Positions 9,880 to 18,962 of a stretch of 64,000 bases of DNA are shown here, piece by piece. The DNA lies in assembly GCA_933822405.4 (NCBI GenBank), contig CAKOGP040001335.1, forward strand, positions 62,001-126,000, given 5' to 3'. The notes beneath the pieces are model-generated. The model searched no databases. It was not told where the DNA came from and saw only the letters and a list, made by a program, of their open reading frames with translations. The translations under genes were made by a program, and so were the position numbers. The stretch's first letter is position 1, and the number at the start of each line of letters is the position of its first letter. The stretch is from Cylindrotheca closterium (lineage: Eukaryota; Bacillariophyta; Bacillariophyceae; Bacillariales; Bacillariaceae).

Positions 9880-10649
9880 TCTGTTGGTTCGTGTTTGATG
9901 AAAAGTGTTTTGTGATCTGATGTAATTGTGAGAAGGATGATGTGATGTGATTGATGATGCGCCTTCAAAATGTGACACTTTTTGACATCAAGCGAAGATG
10001 ATTCACTCACAAACGTGCGCGGAGTTGTCAGACACACGACTCATTTGACCTTCTGATGATAAAGATCAATGGATTCCATTCGATAGGATTCCGTAAGCCA
10101 GCCAGCCAGCCAGAAAAAACCACCATACTGATCGACGAAGTCCATTCATTCCATTGAGTCAGTATTCACAGCGAGATGATCGGGCTCGAGAGAACACACA
10201 TGGTGACAGTGCTCCTATGGTTCAGTCTTGCACCCAACGAAATACGAAGGTATCCAAGCAGGGTTTCCATCCACGTCTCAACAATTATACTGGCAGAGTA
10301 GATAAAACCATTTATTCGTATGGCAGTGCTTTGGACGTCTTAGCTTGACTTCTGGGTCTAAAAATTAGAGATGACTTGGTGGTGCTCTGCCTGATGTTAG
10401 TACTTCGTTTCTATATCATTCCATTATAAATCTTAATTTCGCAAATGTAAACCAATCTGCATTGCTGCCCTCAATGATTACAAAGAAGAAAACACTGTTT
10501 TCGTTAATGATTATTTAAGAAAATATTCGAATAATATTATAAGTAACATATCAAAATTATGAATTGTACATAAGCCAGTTTAGGTAGCTTTCGAGGCTTT
10601 TTTCATCGTGAAAAAGCCTTGTGGTAATCACCAAAATGGAGGCAATTTA
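9880..10649. other. Intergenic region
   Basis: Lies between the 5' end of the small mitochondrial gene and the 3' end of the GH99-like gene (both minus strand). It has a (CCAG)n run near 10093-10111 and an AT-rich stretch at 10500-10570. The short open frames on both strands show no protein-like features. Confidence 0.5.
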
Positions 10650-12293
10650 TTAGAACCCATCGCCACTCGATCGGAAAACATTCCCATCGAGCGACGAGGT
10701 ATAGTCACGAAGAATGTTGAGATAAAGTTCTCCATAACCTTCGTATTCGAGTCCTCCTGTGAGGAGAACCGGCAAGTTGGCACCAGTTCCAACCACAGGT
10801 TCGAGTTGAGTGTCCTCGTGCCACTCATTGAAAGAGTTGATCAAGATCATGTTGTTGGCCATTGGATCCACCAATGGTAGTGCCTTGCTGAGTTGGTACT
10901 TGAACGAGCTTCCCTCTTCCGAGTCCACAGTGAGTTTCCTTGAAAGAGGAGGGTGGTCATTTTGAAGCCGAACGCCCCTATCGTTGTATCCAGGGGAGGC
11001 GGCAGGAATGAAGCGACAACCATTTTCAAGGGCCTTTCTTTTCCACACTTCTTGCTCTTCGTAGTAGTCATCGATCGGCTCCTTGCCTGCGTAGCGCATG
11101 GGTCGTCCCATGCTACCATAGACATCATAGTTGGTGACGGCATCCAATAGCTTGAAACTATCGTAGGTATCTTGAAGATCGGGTGCTTGTCCAAAGACGT
11201 GGTCTCCAATGATGTATGGATTGTGTCCAAACCTTTGGGCCGTCTCGCGAATAATTCTCAAGACGTCTCCCAACATTCCTTCAAACTCCAACCAACGAGT
11301 AATGTAGATTACAATGACCGGTCGGCCATTGATACTATAATAGTTGGGATGCGAAAAGTAGGCCCCACAAATGTATTCAATGTCGGGTCCAATGTTAGAA
11401 AGATCACGATCAATGATGCGTCCTGCTGTTTCATAGTGCAAGGCAATCTTCATGTCGCCCAACTCGGGATGGTTCAAAATAACATTCCGGGTATTGGAAT
11501 CTTCCAGCAAATGTGGGCCCCACCAGGAGGTTACCCATAGACCAATGTTGGCTTGGCGACTCCATTTGAGGTGCTGCGCAATGACTTCTGGACGGGAGTC
11601 GTCGTACTCGCCCAAAGCAGGCATATGTGGTGGAAGCAACTTTTGACGTAGGTAACCTTCTCGGTTGTGGAAATTAGAACCATGCCATGGGTAATAGTAT
11701 GTCCCAACAACATAGGGGGAATCGACTTCATAATCGACATTATCGTCTCCAACATCCGGCAATGGATTTGAATTTCCCCCTCCATTGTTGTTTCCATCAT
11801 TTCCATTGCCATTGTCGGAATCGTCCCCAATATTGACTGGTGGAGTCTCATCTCCCCCTGAATTGTTTGGGTAATCCACACTACCCAAATAATCGTCGTC
11901 CATTCCCCCGGAAGGAGCGATGGTTCCATCCGATCTGCTGTTGGGCGAAAGCAGAGCATCGGGAGGAGGTCGAGTAAAGCCACCCAGCGTGGCTCCAGCT
12001 GAGAAAAAGACTAGCAGCACCAAAGCCACAATGTTGACACGGGTTCGGCATGGAGTACAATTCGTATACAAAGCAGGACAACACAATGGCTCGCCTTTCT
12101 TGACAAGATCATTGTCATCGTCGTCATCATCCAGGATCAAGCCATCTTGCGGGTGGTGGACGACTTCGAATCCGAATTCCGGTTGATGATGGTTCAATGC
12201 ATTACCATTATTGGCTCTACCCTCTTCCATTCTTCTAGCTGGCGGATCCTGAGAGGAACGATCTCCTTCTGGATAGTCTCTTGAATTCATCAT
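10650..12293 (-). CDS. GH99-like glycoside hydrolase, type II membrane protein
   Basis: 547 aa, intronless. The N-terminal cytosolic part (1-86) contains a Cys-rich patch (CCPALYTNCTPCRTR) before a signal anchor at residues ~87-106. A low-complexity Asp/Asn/Gly linker (~140-185) leads to the catalytic domain from ~194 (YVVGTYYYPWHGS). Motifs seen are NIGLWVTSWWGPH, KIALHYETAG, RPVIVIYITRW and, near the C-terminus, INSFNEWHEDTQLEP. The NEWHE-TQ-EP block and the YYPW start are hallmarks of GH99 and related endo-alpha-mannosidase-like proteins, where the Glu residues of the WHE region act in catalysis. The topology (short cytosolic tail, lumenal enzyme) fits a Golgi glycan-processing role. The substrate is inferred from the family only. 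It shares a divergent upstream region with the kinase-like gene at 12768. Confidence 0.82.
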   Translation of the reverse strand: MMNSRDYPEGDRSSQDPPARRMEEGRANNGNALNHHQPEFGFEVVHHPQDGLILDDDDDDNDLVKKGEPLCCPALYTNCTPCRTRVNIVALVLLVFFSAGATLGGFTRPPPDALLSPNSRSDGTIAPSGGMDDDYLGSVDYPNNSGGDETPPVNIGDDSDNGNGNDGNNNGGGNSNPLPDVGDDNVDYEVDSPYVVGTYYYPWHGSNFHNREGYLRQKLLPPHMPALGEYDDSRPEVIAQHLKWSRQANIGLWVTSWWGPHLLEDSNTRNVILNHPELGDMKIALHYETAGRIIDRDLSNIGPDIEYICGAYFSHPNYYSINGRPVIVIYITRWLEFEGMLGDVLRIIRETAQRFGHNPYIIGDHVFGQAPDLQDTYDSFKLLDAVTNYDVYGSMGRPMRYAGKEPIDDYYEEQEVWKRKALENGCRFIPAASPGYNDRGVRLQNDHPPLSRKLTVDSEEGSSFKYQLSKALPLVDPMANNMILINSFNEWHEDTQLEPVVGTGANLPVLLTGGLEYEGYGELYLNILRDYTSSLDGNVFRSSGDGF

Positions 12294-12767
12294 TTAAAAT
12301 TGCTTTTGAATGGAAACAACCAACAATTAGCCTAGAGTTTTGTGATGACAAAGGCAAGGAAAAGTGCGCTCCTGGCAAAACGTTCCACAAACGACTCACT
12401 TCCTCCAAAACCTCCAATCTGTTTGGAAGTATCGAACCATTTGCGCGGCCAGCTCGAAGACGAGCGCCATTCATTGGCAACCAAATGCATGTGCATCCGA
12501 TGCGGTCCATCTTGGTCCAACGAGTCGAGTCTGCTGACGTCAGTCAGTCGTCATCAGCACGCAACCCTCTCAACGTCATTTCCCGCCGGGCTGGATTTTT
12601 TTGCATTTGCATTTTTAAAAAATCGTGACTCAACGTGTCCGAAGTTGCATACATTTATCTAAGCAGTGTTCTCTCGGCCAAACTACTCGTCGATTGGAGG
12701 AGCCACGTGCAATTTGGAGTAGCCATCTCACATCTCATCTCTGGAAGCAGGATTCCCCGACTAGAAA
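12294..12767. promoter_or_regulatory. Divergent intergenic region with a TGACGTCA element
   Basis: The 474-nt region separates the GH99-like gene (minus) from the kinase-like gene (plus). A perfect CRE-type palindrome TGACGTCA lies at 12535-12542, roughly midway, followed by CAGTCAGTCGTCATCAG. No gene of its own is supported, although short frames exist on both strands. Confidence 0.4.
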
Positions 12768-13976
12768 ATGTCCTCCTGTCAAAATTTCGGAACTTCACAA
12801 TTCACGCAAGACACCAAAACATCGACAACCAAAACAAACATCATCATGCAAGGCTGCAGTGGAACTGGAAACGTTGCTTTCTCAGATGCAATCATCACTC
12901 CTGACGTAGCGTCTCACCTGGAGCAATATGATTCTCTAATGGCAAATGAGGATATGGATATCATCCAAAGGTATGAGAAGAAGGACATTCGCAGAGTCTC
13001 CAAATTGGGAGAAGGCTGCTTCAGCAATGTCTTTCTAGTGGTTGGCCAATCCGAACAGAAAAAGATGGCACTCAAGTGCTTGGATCACAACAAGATCCGC
13101 TCTCCACAAGAATTCCTTTCGGCTTCTCGAGACTTGATATGTGAAGCCAATATGCTAGCCCAATTGGAGCACCCCAACATTGTCAAGCTTCACGGAGTTT
13201 GCACCACTTCCATCTCGGAATCCTATCTACAAGATGGTGAAGGATATTTCATGGTCTTAGATGTCATGCAAGTCACTTTGAAGGATAGACTACGAATCTG
13301 GCGCAATGACCCTCAAAGCTACAAGAAGCGTGGGTTGGCTTCCAGACTCATGAACAAGGGTCACTCACAAGAGAAGCTTGATCAAGACGAAATGATGGAT
13401 CGTATCAACTCTGTTGCATATGGTGTTGCAGAAGCAATGAGCTGCGTTCACAAGAGAGATATTATCATGCGAAACTTGGCGCCTGACAATATTGGTTTCA
13501 ATGAAACCACTGGCAAGGTCTGCTTGTTTGACTTTGGCTCGGCAAGATACTTGGAGGATGGCGATGATGCTGCCATTAACGGATCTCCTAACTACATGGC
13601 TCCTGAAGTCATGCGAGCAGGAGGATATTCTTTTGCATCGGATGTCTACTCCTTTGCCATGATCATGTACGAGATCTGCACCTTGCGCAAGCTGACACCT
13701 CGGGCGAATAAGCCCTTTACCATTCACCACGGTACTGGTGGTGCACTACCAAGACAGAGTGGCTTTGATTCACGACCATCCTTGGAATGCATTCCTTCTC
13801 GGGATACACAATACCTAATTGAAGACTGCTGGTGCAGTGATCCTCAATTGCGTCCAAGCTTTGAACAGATTAGCCGAGCGATATCCGAGGTTGTGCTCGG
13901 AAAGGAGAACCATGGAGGAAATTACTCACAATCAGATGAGCGAACGGTGACCAGTGAATCCGAAGCACACATTTGA
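12768..13976 (+). CDS. Protein kinase-like protein, probable pseudokinase
   Basis: 402 aa, intronless. The kinase domain spans residues ~76-385: Gly-rich loop GEGCFSNVF (81-89), beta3 Lys103 (MALKCLD), alphaC Glu126, and DFG as LFDFGSA (Asp255). The activation segment ends in NGSPNYMAPE. The catalytic loop reads IIMRNLAPDNIGF where HRDxKxxN is expected. The catalytic Asp is Asn236, the loop Lys is Ala238, the His is Met, and only the Asn (241) is kept. ATP and metal binding could persist, but normal phosphotransfer would not be expected. The related gene at 40844 has FRDIKPQNIGF, showing the active form of the same loop. A 35-residue insert lies before the catalytic loop. The ligand or partner is unknown. 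Confidence 0.85.
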   Translation: MSSCQNFGTSQFTQDTKTSTTKTNIIMQGCSGTGNVAFSDAIITPDVASHLEQYDSLMANEDMDIIQRYEKKDIRRVSKLGEGCFSNVFLVVGQSEQKKMALKCLDHNKIRSPQEFLSASRDLICEANMLAQLEHPNIVKLHGVCTTSISESYLQDGEGYFMVLDVMQVTLKDRLRIWRNDPQSYKKRGLASRLMNKGHSQEKLDQDEMMDRINSVAYGVAEAMSCVHKRDIIMRNLAPDNIGFNETTGKVCLFDFGSARYLEDGDDAAINGSPNYMAPEVMRAGGYSFASDVYSFAMIMYEICTLRKLTPRANKPFTIHHGTGGALPRQSGFDSRPSLECIPSRDTQYLIEDCWCSDPQLRPSFEQISRAISEVVLGKENHGGNYSQSDERTVTSESEAHI

Positions 13977-14781
13977 GCTTGGAATATATGACAAATGAAG
14001 GGGTTTTGCAGCAAGAATTTGTAATGGCAAAAAGTGTATAATAGGAAAACATGTGTATTCTATGTAGTCAAAAGTAGTATTCCTATCATTTGTGGTTTCA
14101 ATAGTGGAAAAGAGCTAAAGATTTGTAAAGAAGGGCTCATCATCCTGACTGATGTAATAACAAAGTGCAAACGAACTTGACAATGTCGTTTCGATGTCAG
14201 AGAAACCAGCAGTTGGGGGTAAGGCCAGTTCTCAAATAGCGTTGCTAATCTACAAATGCTATTCTTTTTAGATGAGGGTTGCATCCATTTCCTTTTCAAT
14301 TTGAATCTTCTGCAGAACTGCTCCGAAACCGAGGATCATTGTGAATCATCTGCTTCGATTTCCTGTTGTATCTATGATATCATATTTTATTGATGTTGGT
14401 GGTACGTGATGAGAAGGGTGGTGAGGATAAGTACTTGGATAGGTTTTTAGAATATCGTTCATGTGATGTGCATGCACTTGTAACCGAAAGGCGGCAAGTG
14501 GTAGCCATGCTTGCTTGGACATTCTACAGTACGATACCAATTTCAAATCATTTTGTTGGAAGGCGTGCATCCGTTTGTTTGTTGTTTTGTTCAATGATTG
14601 AGTGTGGTCAACCTCACTATTGATTCGATTGAGTCACGAGGGCAGTTGTGTACTGAATTTGTGGAAATATTTTCGTCCACCTTGAGAGCTCAACCCAATC
14701 CCATATTTCGGAAACAGTTTTGCATCCACTCACTTCAGCTCACACTACTTGCATCATAAAACAAACAACAAAGCCGCTATC
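13977..14781. other. Intergenic region
   Basis: About 800 nt between two plus-strand genes. Short open frames on both strands (for example 14390-14623) show no domain, signal or repeat I can support. No structured element was noticed. Confidence 0.5.
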
Positions 14782-15495
14782 ATGGGTCAGTGTATGTCAA
14801 TCGTCAATAAGGTGGTCACAGAGATCCAAAAGCAGGAGCAGGAAGCAAAGGATGGTCATTCCCAGAATGCTGCTGCACCTGCCACAAGCTCTGGCAGTCC
14901 AGCACCCACCAAAGGCTCCAGTATAGCAATGCATGGCAGCCTTCCATCCGGTGTGGAAGAGATTGGTTGCAAATCTGTCTATGATGGTGATACGTTGACG
15001 TTGTCCGATGGTCGCAGAGTTAGATTGTTGGGAATTGATACCCCCGAGCTCAAGGAAAAACAACCATTTGCTGAAGAAGCCAAGGAATATACCAATTCTC
15101 GATGCTATAAACAACAATTGTTTGTATACCCCGAACCAGGTGGCGAAAAAACTGATCACTACGATAGAACCCTGGCTCACATTTTCGTTAAAAAGGGTGA
15201 CAAGTACTTGTGCATCAATGAAGGCATCGTGGAAGCTGGTTTTGCTCGATTCTACACTCCAAAGGATGTCAAATTGCACAACGAAACGAGGCTGCGTAAA
15301 GCTCAAGACAAAGCTATGGCAGCCAAGAGGGGACTCTGGAGTACCTTTGCAGACGAGACCGTCTGCCGCACCCGAAACGGTACAGCTTACCACAAGTCGT
15401 CATGTGAGCATGTTCAAGGAAGGAACCCACAAGATATTCTGGCATCGAAAGCCATCGCCCAAGGTCTACATCCATGTCGTACATGCTTTGAGTAG
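14782..15495 (+). CDS. Staphylococcal-type nuclease (SNase domain) with N-terminal acylation signal
   Basis: 237 aa from ATG 14782. I chose this over the ATG 33 nt upstream because it begins MGQCMSIVNK, a good N-myristoylation site (Gly2, Ser6) with a palmitoylatable Cys4. The SNase domain runs ~67-190: VYDGDTLTLSDG, then RVRLLGIDTPE and DHYDRTLAHIF. These supply the family's Arg81, Asp86, Glu89 and Arg129, matching the Arg/Glu/Arg catalytic set plus calcium-site acids. The C-terminus adds a small Cys/His module (AYHKSSCEH ... LHPCRTCFE), probably zinc-binding. Plant CAN1/CAN2 nucleases are likewise membrane-anchored by acylation and calcium-dependent, so a plasma-membrane or endomembrane nuclease is the likeliest reading. 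The region from residue ~20 to 60 is a low-complexity linker. Confidence 0.87.
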   Translation: MGQCMSIVNKVVTEIQKQEQEAKDGHSQNAAAPATSSGSPAPTKGSSIAMHGSLPSGVEEIGCKSVYDGDTLTLSDGRRVRLLGIDTPELKEKQPFAEEAKEYTNSRCYKQQLFVYPEPGGEKTDHYDRTLAHIFVKKGDKYLCINEGIVEAGFARFYTPKDVKLHNETRLRKAQDKAMAAKRGLWSTFADETVCRTRNGTAYHKSSCEHVQGRNPQDILASKAIAQGLHPCRTCFE

Positions 15496-15534
15496 AATGC
15501 AAATTGTAATAGTTGCTTGTTTGTTTGTCAAGTT

Positions 15535-16542
15535 TTAATTATCCCACTGTCGTGGATTCACTCTTATTGTCATATCTCCTTCTTGTTGGCCATATCCGAC
15601 GACAGTTTTGCAAGCCATTCTCCAACGAGGATTCTTCTTCAGGATTTGTTCTTCCTGTTGTCCTTTGGGGCTCAATAGGTCGTCACCCTGCAAGACACCA
15701 ACCACACAGGTTGCACATGTTCCGTCGGCACCACAGTTGCCAGTACCACCAGAGTCAAATCGTAGACTCAGAGGATCATTGAGTTTGACGCCTCGCACCA
15801 ACATGGCACGACGCAAGTTTTCTCCGGCAAAGAGCTCAATCGTAGCATCCGGTTCGTTTTGTTGAGGAGGATATTGCAACTTGACTGTCACCTTTGGTTT
15901 GCGTCGCAGACGCTTCAAGGTCAAAACGATTACTTCTCCTTCGCCTTCTGGAGGTGGCAGGCTCATCAACGCTTCGACTGTCTTGTCGTATCCAAAACAT
16001 TCTGTTGCGATAGAGTCCACTTGTTCAAAGTCCGAGAGGCCATCGCTTCCTTTTTTGGACTTGCGCAATGTTACAGCAGCAATGGAATCACCAGCAAGAA
16101 CTTCGGTTCCATCGGCACAGGATCCCTCGACAATACCATCCACCACGGTAATTCCAAGTCCATCCTCTCGACCCCCGGCTATTTCGAGGAGCTGAATGCC
16201 CAGGCCTTCACCGACTCGTCTTGGAATTCCGACAGCAAGAGTGTCCACATAGACCGACTTGTCATTCTTGGCTCCCAAATAAATACCAGCTTCTCTCAAT
16301 GACGATTCCGCCACGACATTGGCCGTCCATTCGTTTGCAACCTCTTCCAAGGGCAGATTGTATTTGTTCATATCGACAATGGTGTCGCCCAAATCAGTTT
16401 GACTCGAGGTTGACGACGCTAGAAACGATCGAGTATTCTGATACGTTTGTCCTCGTCTGTTGTGGAACACAACATCGTTTGAAAATGCAGCAGCACCTGC
16501 AATCCATAGGGAGCTGATGAGCATTCTTGATTGATTGACCAT
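15535..16542 (-). CDS. Plastid-targeted protein with PDZ-like and [2Fe-2S] ferredoxin domains
   Basis: 335 aa. The N-terminus (MLISSLWIAGAAAFSN) looks like a signal peptide with the Ala/Phe cleavage site that marks plastid import in diatoms. Residues ~100-215 resemble a PDZ domain (GEGLGIQLLEI, GIVEGSCADGTEVLAGDSI, VIVLTLKRL). Residues ~217-330 are a ferredoxin fold with the ligand set Cys270-x5-Cys276-x2-Cys279 and Cys311 (GNCGADGTCATC ... RMACK). The beta-grasp start VTVKLQYPP and TIELFAGENL fit as well. A [2Fe-2S] domain joined to a PDZ domain suggests an electron carrier or assembly factor tethered to a membrane complex in the plastid; subunits such as PnsB3 of NDH carry a comparable ferredoxin-like domain. 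The partner is unknown. Confidence 0.8.
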   Translation of the reverse strand: MVNQSRMLISSLWIAGAAAFSNDVVFHNRRGQTYQNTRSFLASSTSSQTDLGDTIVDMNKYNLPLEEVANEWTANVVAESSLREAGIYLGAKNDKSVYVDTLAVGIPRRVGEGLGIQLLEIAGGREDGLGITVVDGIVEGSCADGTEVLAGDSIAAVTLRKSKKGSDGLSDFEQVDSIATECFGYDKTVEALMSLPPPEGEGEVIVLTLKRLRRKPKVTVKLQYPPQQNEPDATIELFAGENLRRAMLVRGVKLNDPLSLRFDSGGTGNCGADGTCATCVVGVLQGDDLLSPKGQQEEQILKKNPRWRMACKTVVGYGQQEGDMTIRVNPRQWDN

Positions 16543-16929
16543 CCTGATTTCGATATTCTAGGTACTCGTACAGTGTATTGAAATTGTGATTCAGTGTTTT
16601 TGGTATTGTGATCTGACTGTATGACAACTGGTTTGATGAGGTGTTGGAGTGATGTCATTTTGAAATACTCGAATGAGTCGACTTCTGCTCGGACTGAAGA
16701 AGCGAAGAACAAAGATACCGGTAGATATGACATACGACCATGGTACAACGTACCAGGTACGACTTGGAATAATGCACGACAACTTGCATCAACAACAAGG
16801 ACGACGACTGGCAATACGAACGGCGCGATCCGACCAAGGAAGCAGCATCATCTACCTGTAGTGTTATTATGTAACCGTTATTATGTAACCTTATGTCCTA
16901 ACGTAACCAATCTTAAAGGTATCTTTCCT
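16543..16929. other. Intergenic region
   Basis: About 390 nt, containing GTACC-type words, a TACCGGTA at about 16716 and GTAACC repeats at 16870-16910. No supported gene. Confidence 0.5.
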
Positions 16930-17529
16930 TTAGAGTTCCCATTTGGCAGCAGTAACAATGGCCTCGGCCCAGTGAAAGTACTTGAAATCTGCAAACTGCT
17001 CAATGGTCTTGACACCCAAAGCATCAAAAGTCTTGTCAGCGGCTGGAGAGAGCCCTTGTAGCGCGTGGATTGGCTGCTCCAAAAGATCCTTGAGAGCATA
17101 TGGCTCAAATTCCTTAATGAGCCCGCTCTCAAGGTTCATCTTGGATGATTCCAAACGATTTCCAGTCTCCTCGGTTTGTGCCAAAGTCTTGATACATTTG
17201 GCCAGATGGTAGAACTTGTAATCCGCCATCTGTTGGATGGTCTTGAGGCCCAACTTTTCGAGTTCCCCGGCGTACTTGGGGCCGATTCCCTGCAAGGTCC
17301 CAACAGGGTGGTCCTTCAATTCGCGAAAGCTCTTGACTTCTTCCGCCTTGATCAGAGCAAAGTTGATGTTGAAACCGTCAAGTTTGATTTCTGTCTTGGC
17401 CTCCTCAGAAGTCTCAGTTTTGGCAACCTTGTCTTTTGGGCTTTTAACAGTGGTAGTTGCACTTGGGGGGTCTTCAGGCTTTCGTTTGCCTAGTCTGGGA
17501 GAGGCTCTTAGATTCGAAGTTTGTGCCAT
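16930..17529 (-). CDS. Helix-hairpin-helix-like protein, probable nuclear paralogue
   Basis: 199 aa. The first ~50 residues are Lys/Pro/Ser-rich with GKRKPED, consistent with a nuclear signal. The rest holds two related units: residues ~72-113 (LKDHPVGTLQGIGPK, then LEKLGLKTIQQMADYKF) and ~151-193 (EQPIHALQGLSP, then LGVKTIEQFADFKYFHWAEA). The LQGIGPK...LGxKTIxxxADxKF pattern is that of helix-hairpin-helix/DUF4332-like units, which often bind DNA backbone or act as protein docking sites. The gene at 24939 encodes a close paralogue with a mitochondrial presequence instead of the basic N-terminus. I do not know a named function. Confidence 0.7.
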   Translation of the reverse strand: MAQTSNLRASPRLGKRKPEDPPSATTTVKSPKDKVAKTETSEEAKTEIKLDGFNINFALIKAEEVKSFRELKDHPVGTLQGIGPKYAGELEKLGLKTIQQMADYKFYHLAKCIKTLAQTEETGNRLESSKMNLESGLIKEFEPYALKDLLEQPIHALQGLSPAADKTFDALGVKTIEQFADFKYFHWAEAIVTAAKWEL

Positions 17530-18233
17530 TGTGTTGATATGAGTGCTACAAAAGTATGAGATGTTTGATTTATGTGAGGGTTCTCAACAAAAAGATCATG
17601 TGGTTTCTGATCAACAAAACAAGAAGAGGTGATGGATTTGAATCGTACCGGTACTCGTACCTGCACCGTATCTTTTATCCAAGATCCAAAACGGCTTTGA
17701 GACGAGGTCGTTCAACGTACAAAGAGATCGAATGAATCAATGAATTAGTAAATGATAAATACCGTACGACAACAGTGGGGCGACATGACTACTGTACCTG
17801 GCACCTGGTACGAGCACAAATTATTTTATTATCACCAAGCAAAACTGGCAAGATCCGGTATTACCGGTAGCCGCAATAAGTTCATGAAAGTTGGTTCTTC
17901 AAAGTGGCGCTGTATTGATCGTTCATAACGCTGCAGCACCGCATACAATTTTGCTAATATATAAGAAGTATCAAGAAGGCTTTTTTTGAAAAATTGACCG
18001 CAAAGAAAAGATACCGGTACAGTATTATACTTGTACAGTATTTCCCGTGGTACTTCATGAGGTCTTGTTCAAATATATATATTGTACTATGCAGTTTATT
18101 AGATACACACTTCTTTGTCATCTTATTTCTACCGTATGAATTATTTTTTAAAATAGTAAAATTCGACAATACATTTTACAAAAAAAATAGCTGCAATCTT
18201 GATCCAGCACCTCTCAACGACAAGAAAATGGAA
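17530..18233. other. AT-rich intergenic region with TACCGGTA words
   Basis: About 700 nt with TACCGGTA at about 17645, 17866 and 18012 and long AT-rich runs. Nothing gene-like was seen. Confidence 0.5.
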
Positions 18234-18695
18234 CTACCTAAATCCATAAAATCCATGCGAATGATAGTAGTCTCGCAACGGATCGTCTTCATCTTGTGCA
18301 CCAAAGTAGGCATAACAGCTACTTTCGTAGGGAGTGCTGACATGGGAGCTTGGTGTGCTTGCGCTAGTAGGCGGGGTTGATCGGGTTTGTTTGTAATGAT
18401 CCTTTGTGCTGTAGTCGTCTCGGCGGATGCGCTTTCGGGGGCCCTCGTATGTGATAGATCGTGTGTAGGAGGCCGTTGGACTAGATGCGCCTGGTGGGGT
18501 CGAGGAAGAGGCGTTGTTGCCAGTGTCATTGGTTTTTTGGATATAATCCGTGGCTTGTGACTCTGTTGCAAATCCCTTGTATTGATTGCCGGAGAACCCA
18601 TCCACTTGCTCCTTGCATTCGCCCCAGGACTTATAGACACCAGTCTTGTGGCCTTTGGCGACTGCGTAGTACTTCTTTCGTTTGTTCTTGGCCAT
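18234..18695 (-). CDS. Stand-alone RNase H1 N-terminal (hybrid-binding) domain protein
   Basis: 153 aa from ATG 18695 (MAKNKRKKYYAVAKG). The frame is open another 61 codons upstream, but the domain begins right after this Met. Residues 8-52 (KYYAVAKGHKTGVYKSWGEC, then GNQYKGFATESQATDYI) are the RNase H1 N-terminal / caulimovirus-type domain that binds RNA-DNA hybrids or dsRNA; the Trp and the KGF-T...A motif are present. The rest (~55-153) is a Ser/Thr/Pro-rich low-complexity tail with RKRIRRDD and a Tyr/His-rich end (YYHSHGFYGFR). No RNase H catalytic domain follows, so this is a binding-only protein, perhaps marking R-loops or other hybrids. A nuclear location is inferred from the basic patches. 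Confidence 0.78.
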   Translation of the reverse strand: MAKNKRKKYYAVAKGHKTGVYKSWGECKEQVDGFSGNQYKGFATESQATDYIQKTNDTGNNASSSTPPGASSPTASYTRSITYEGPRKRIRRDDYSTKDHYKQTRSTPPTSASTPSSHVSTPYESSCYAYFGAQDEDDPLRDYYHSHGFYGFR

Positions 18696-18962
18696 GTTGT
18701 CAAACAATGTTCCAAGCTGATGAGGAGAGATGTGGGTTCCTACAGTATTTTGTGAGATTGTGGTGTGCGCGAAAAATTGGCGCGCCAGAATTTTATGAAC
18801 AGTTCTGCGAAGCTGCCCTAAACAGCACAAGATGAGGAGTGAAGAAGGTATTTGTAATGGAAACCTTATGTAGTGCATGCTGTTATTCTAGAGCTCTACT
18901 GTAGTTGCTGAATCAATCAATTCGAGAAAATCCAAATTAAAAATCATAGTACACGCAATCAT

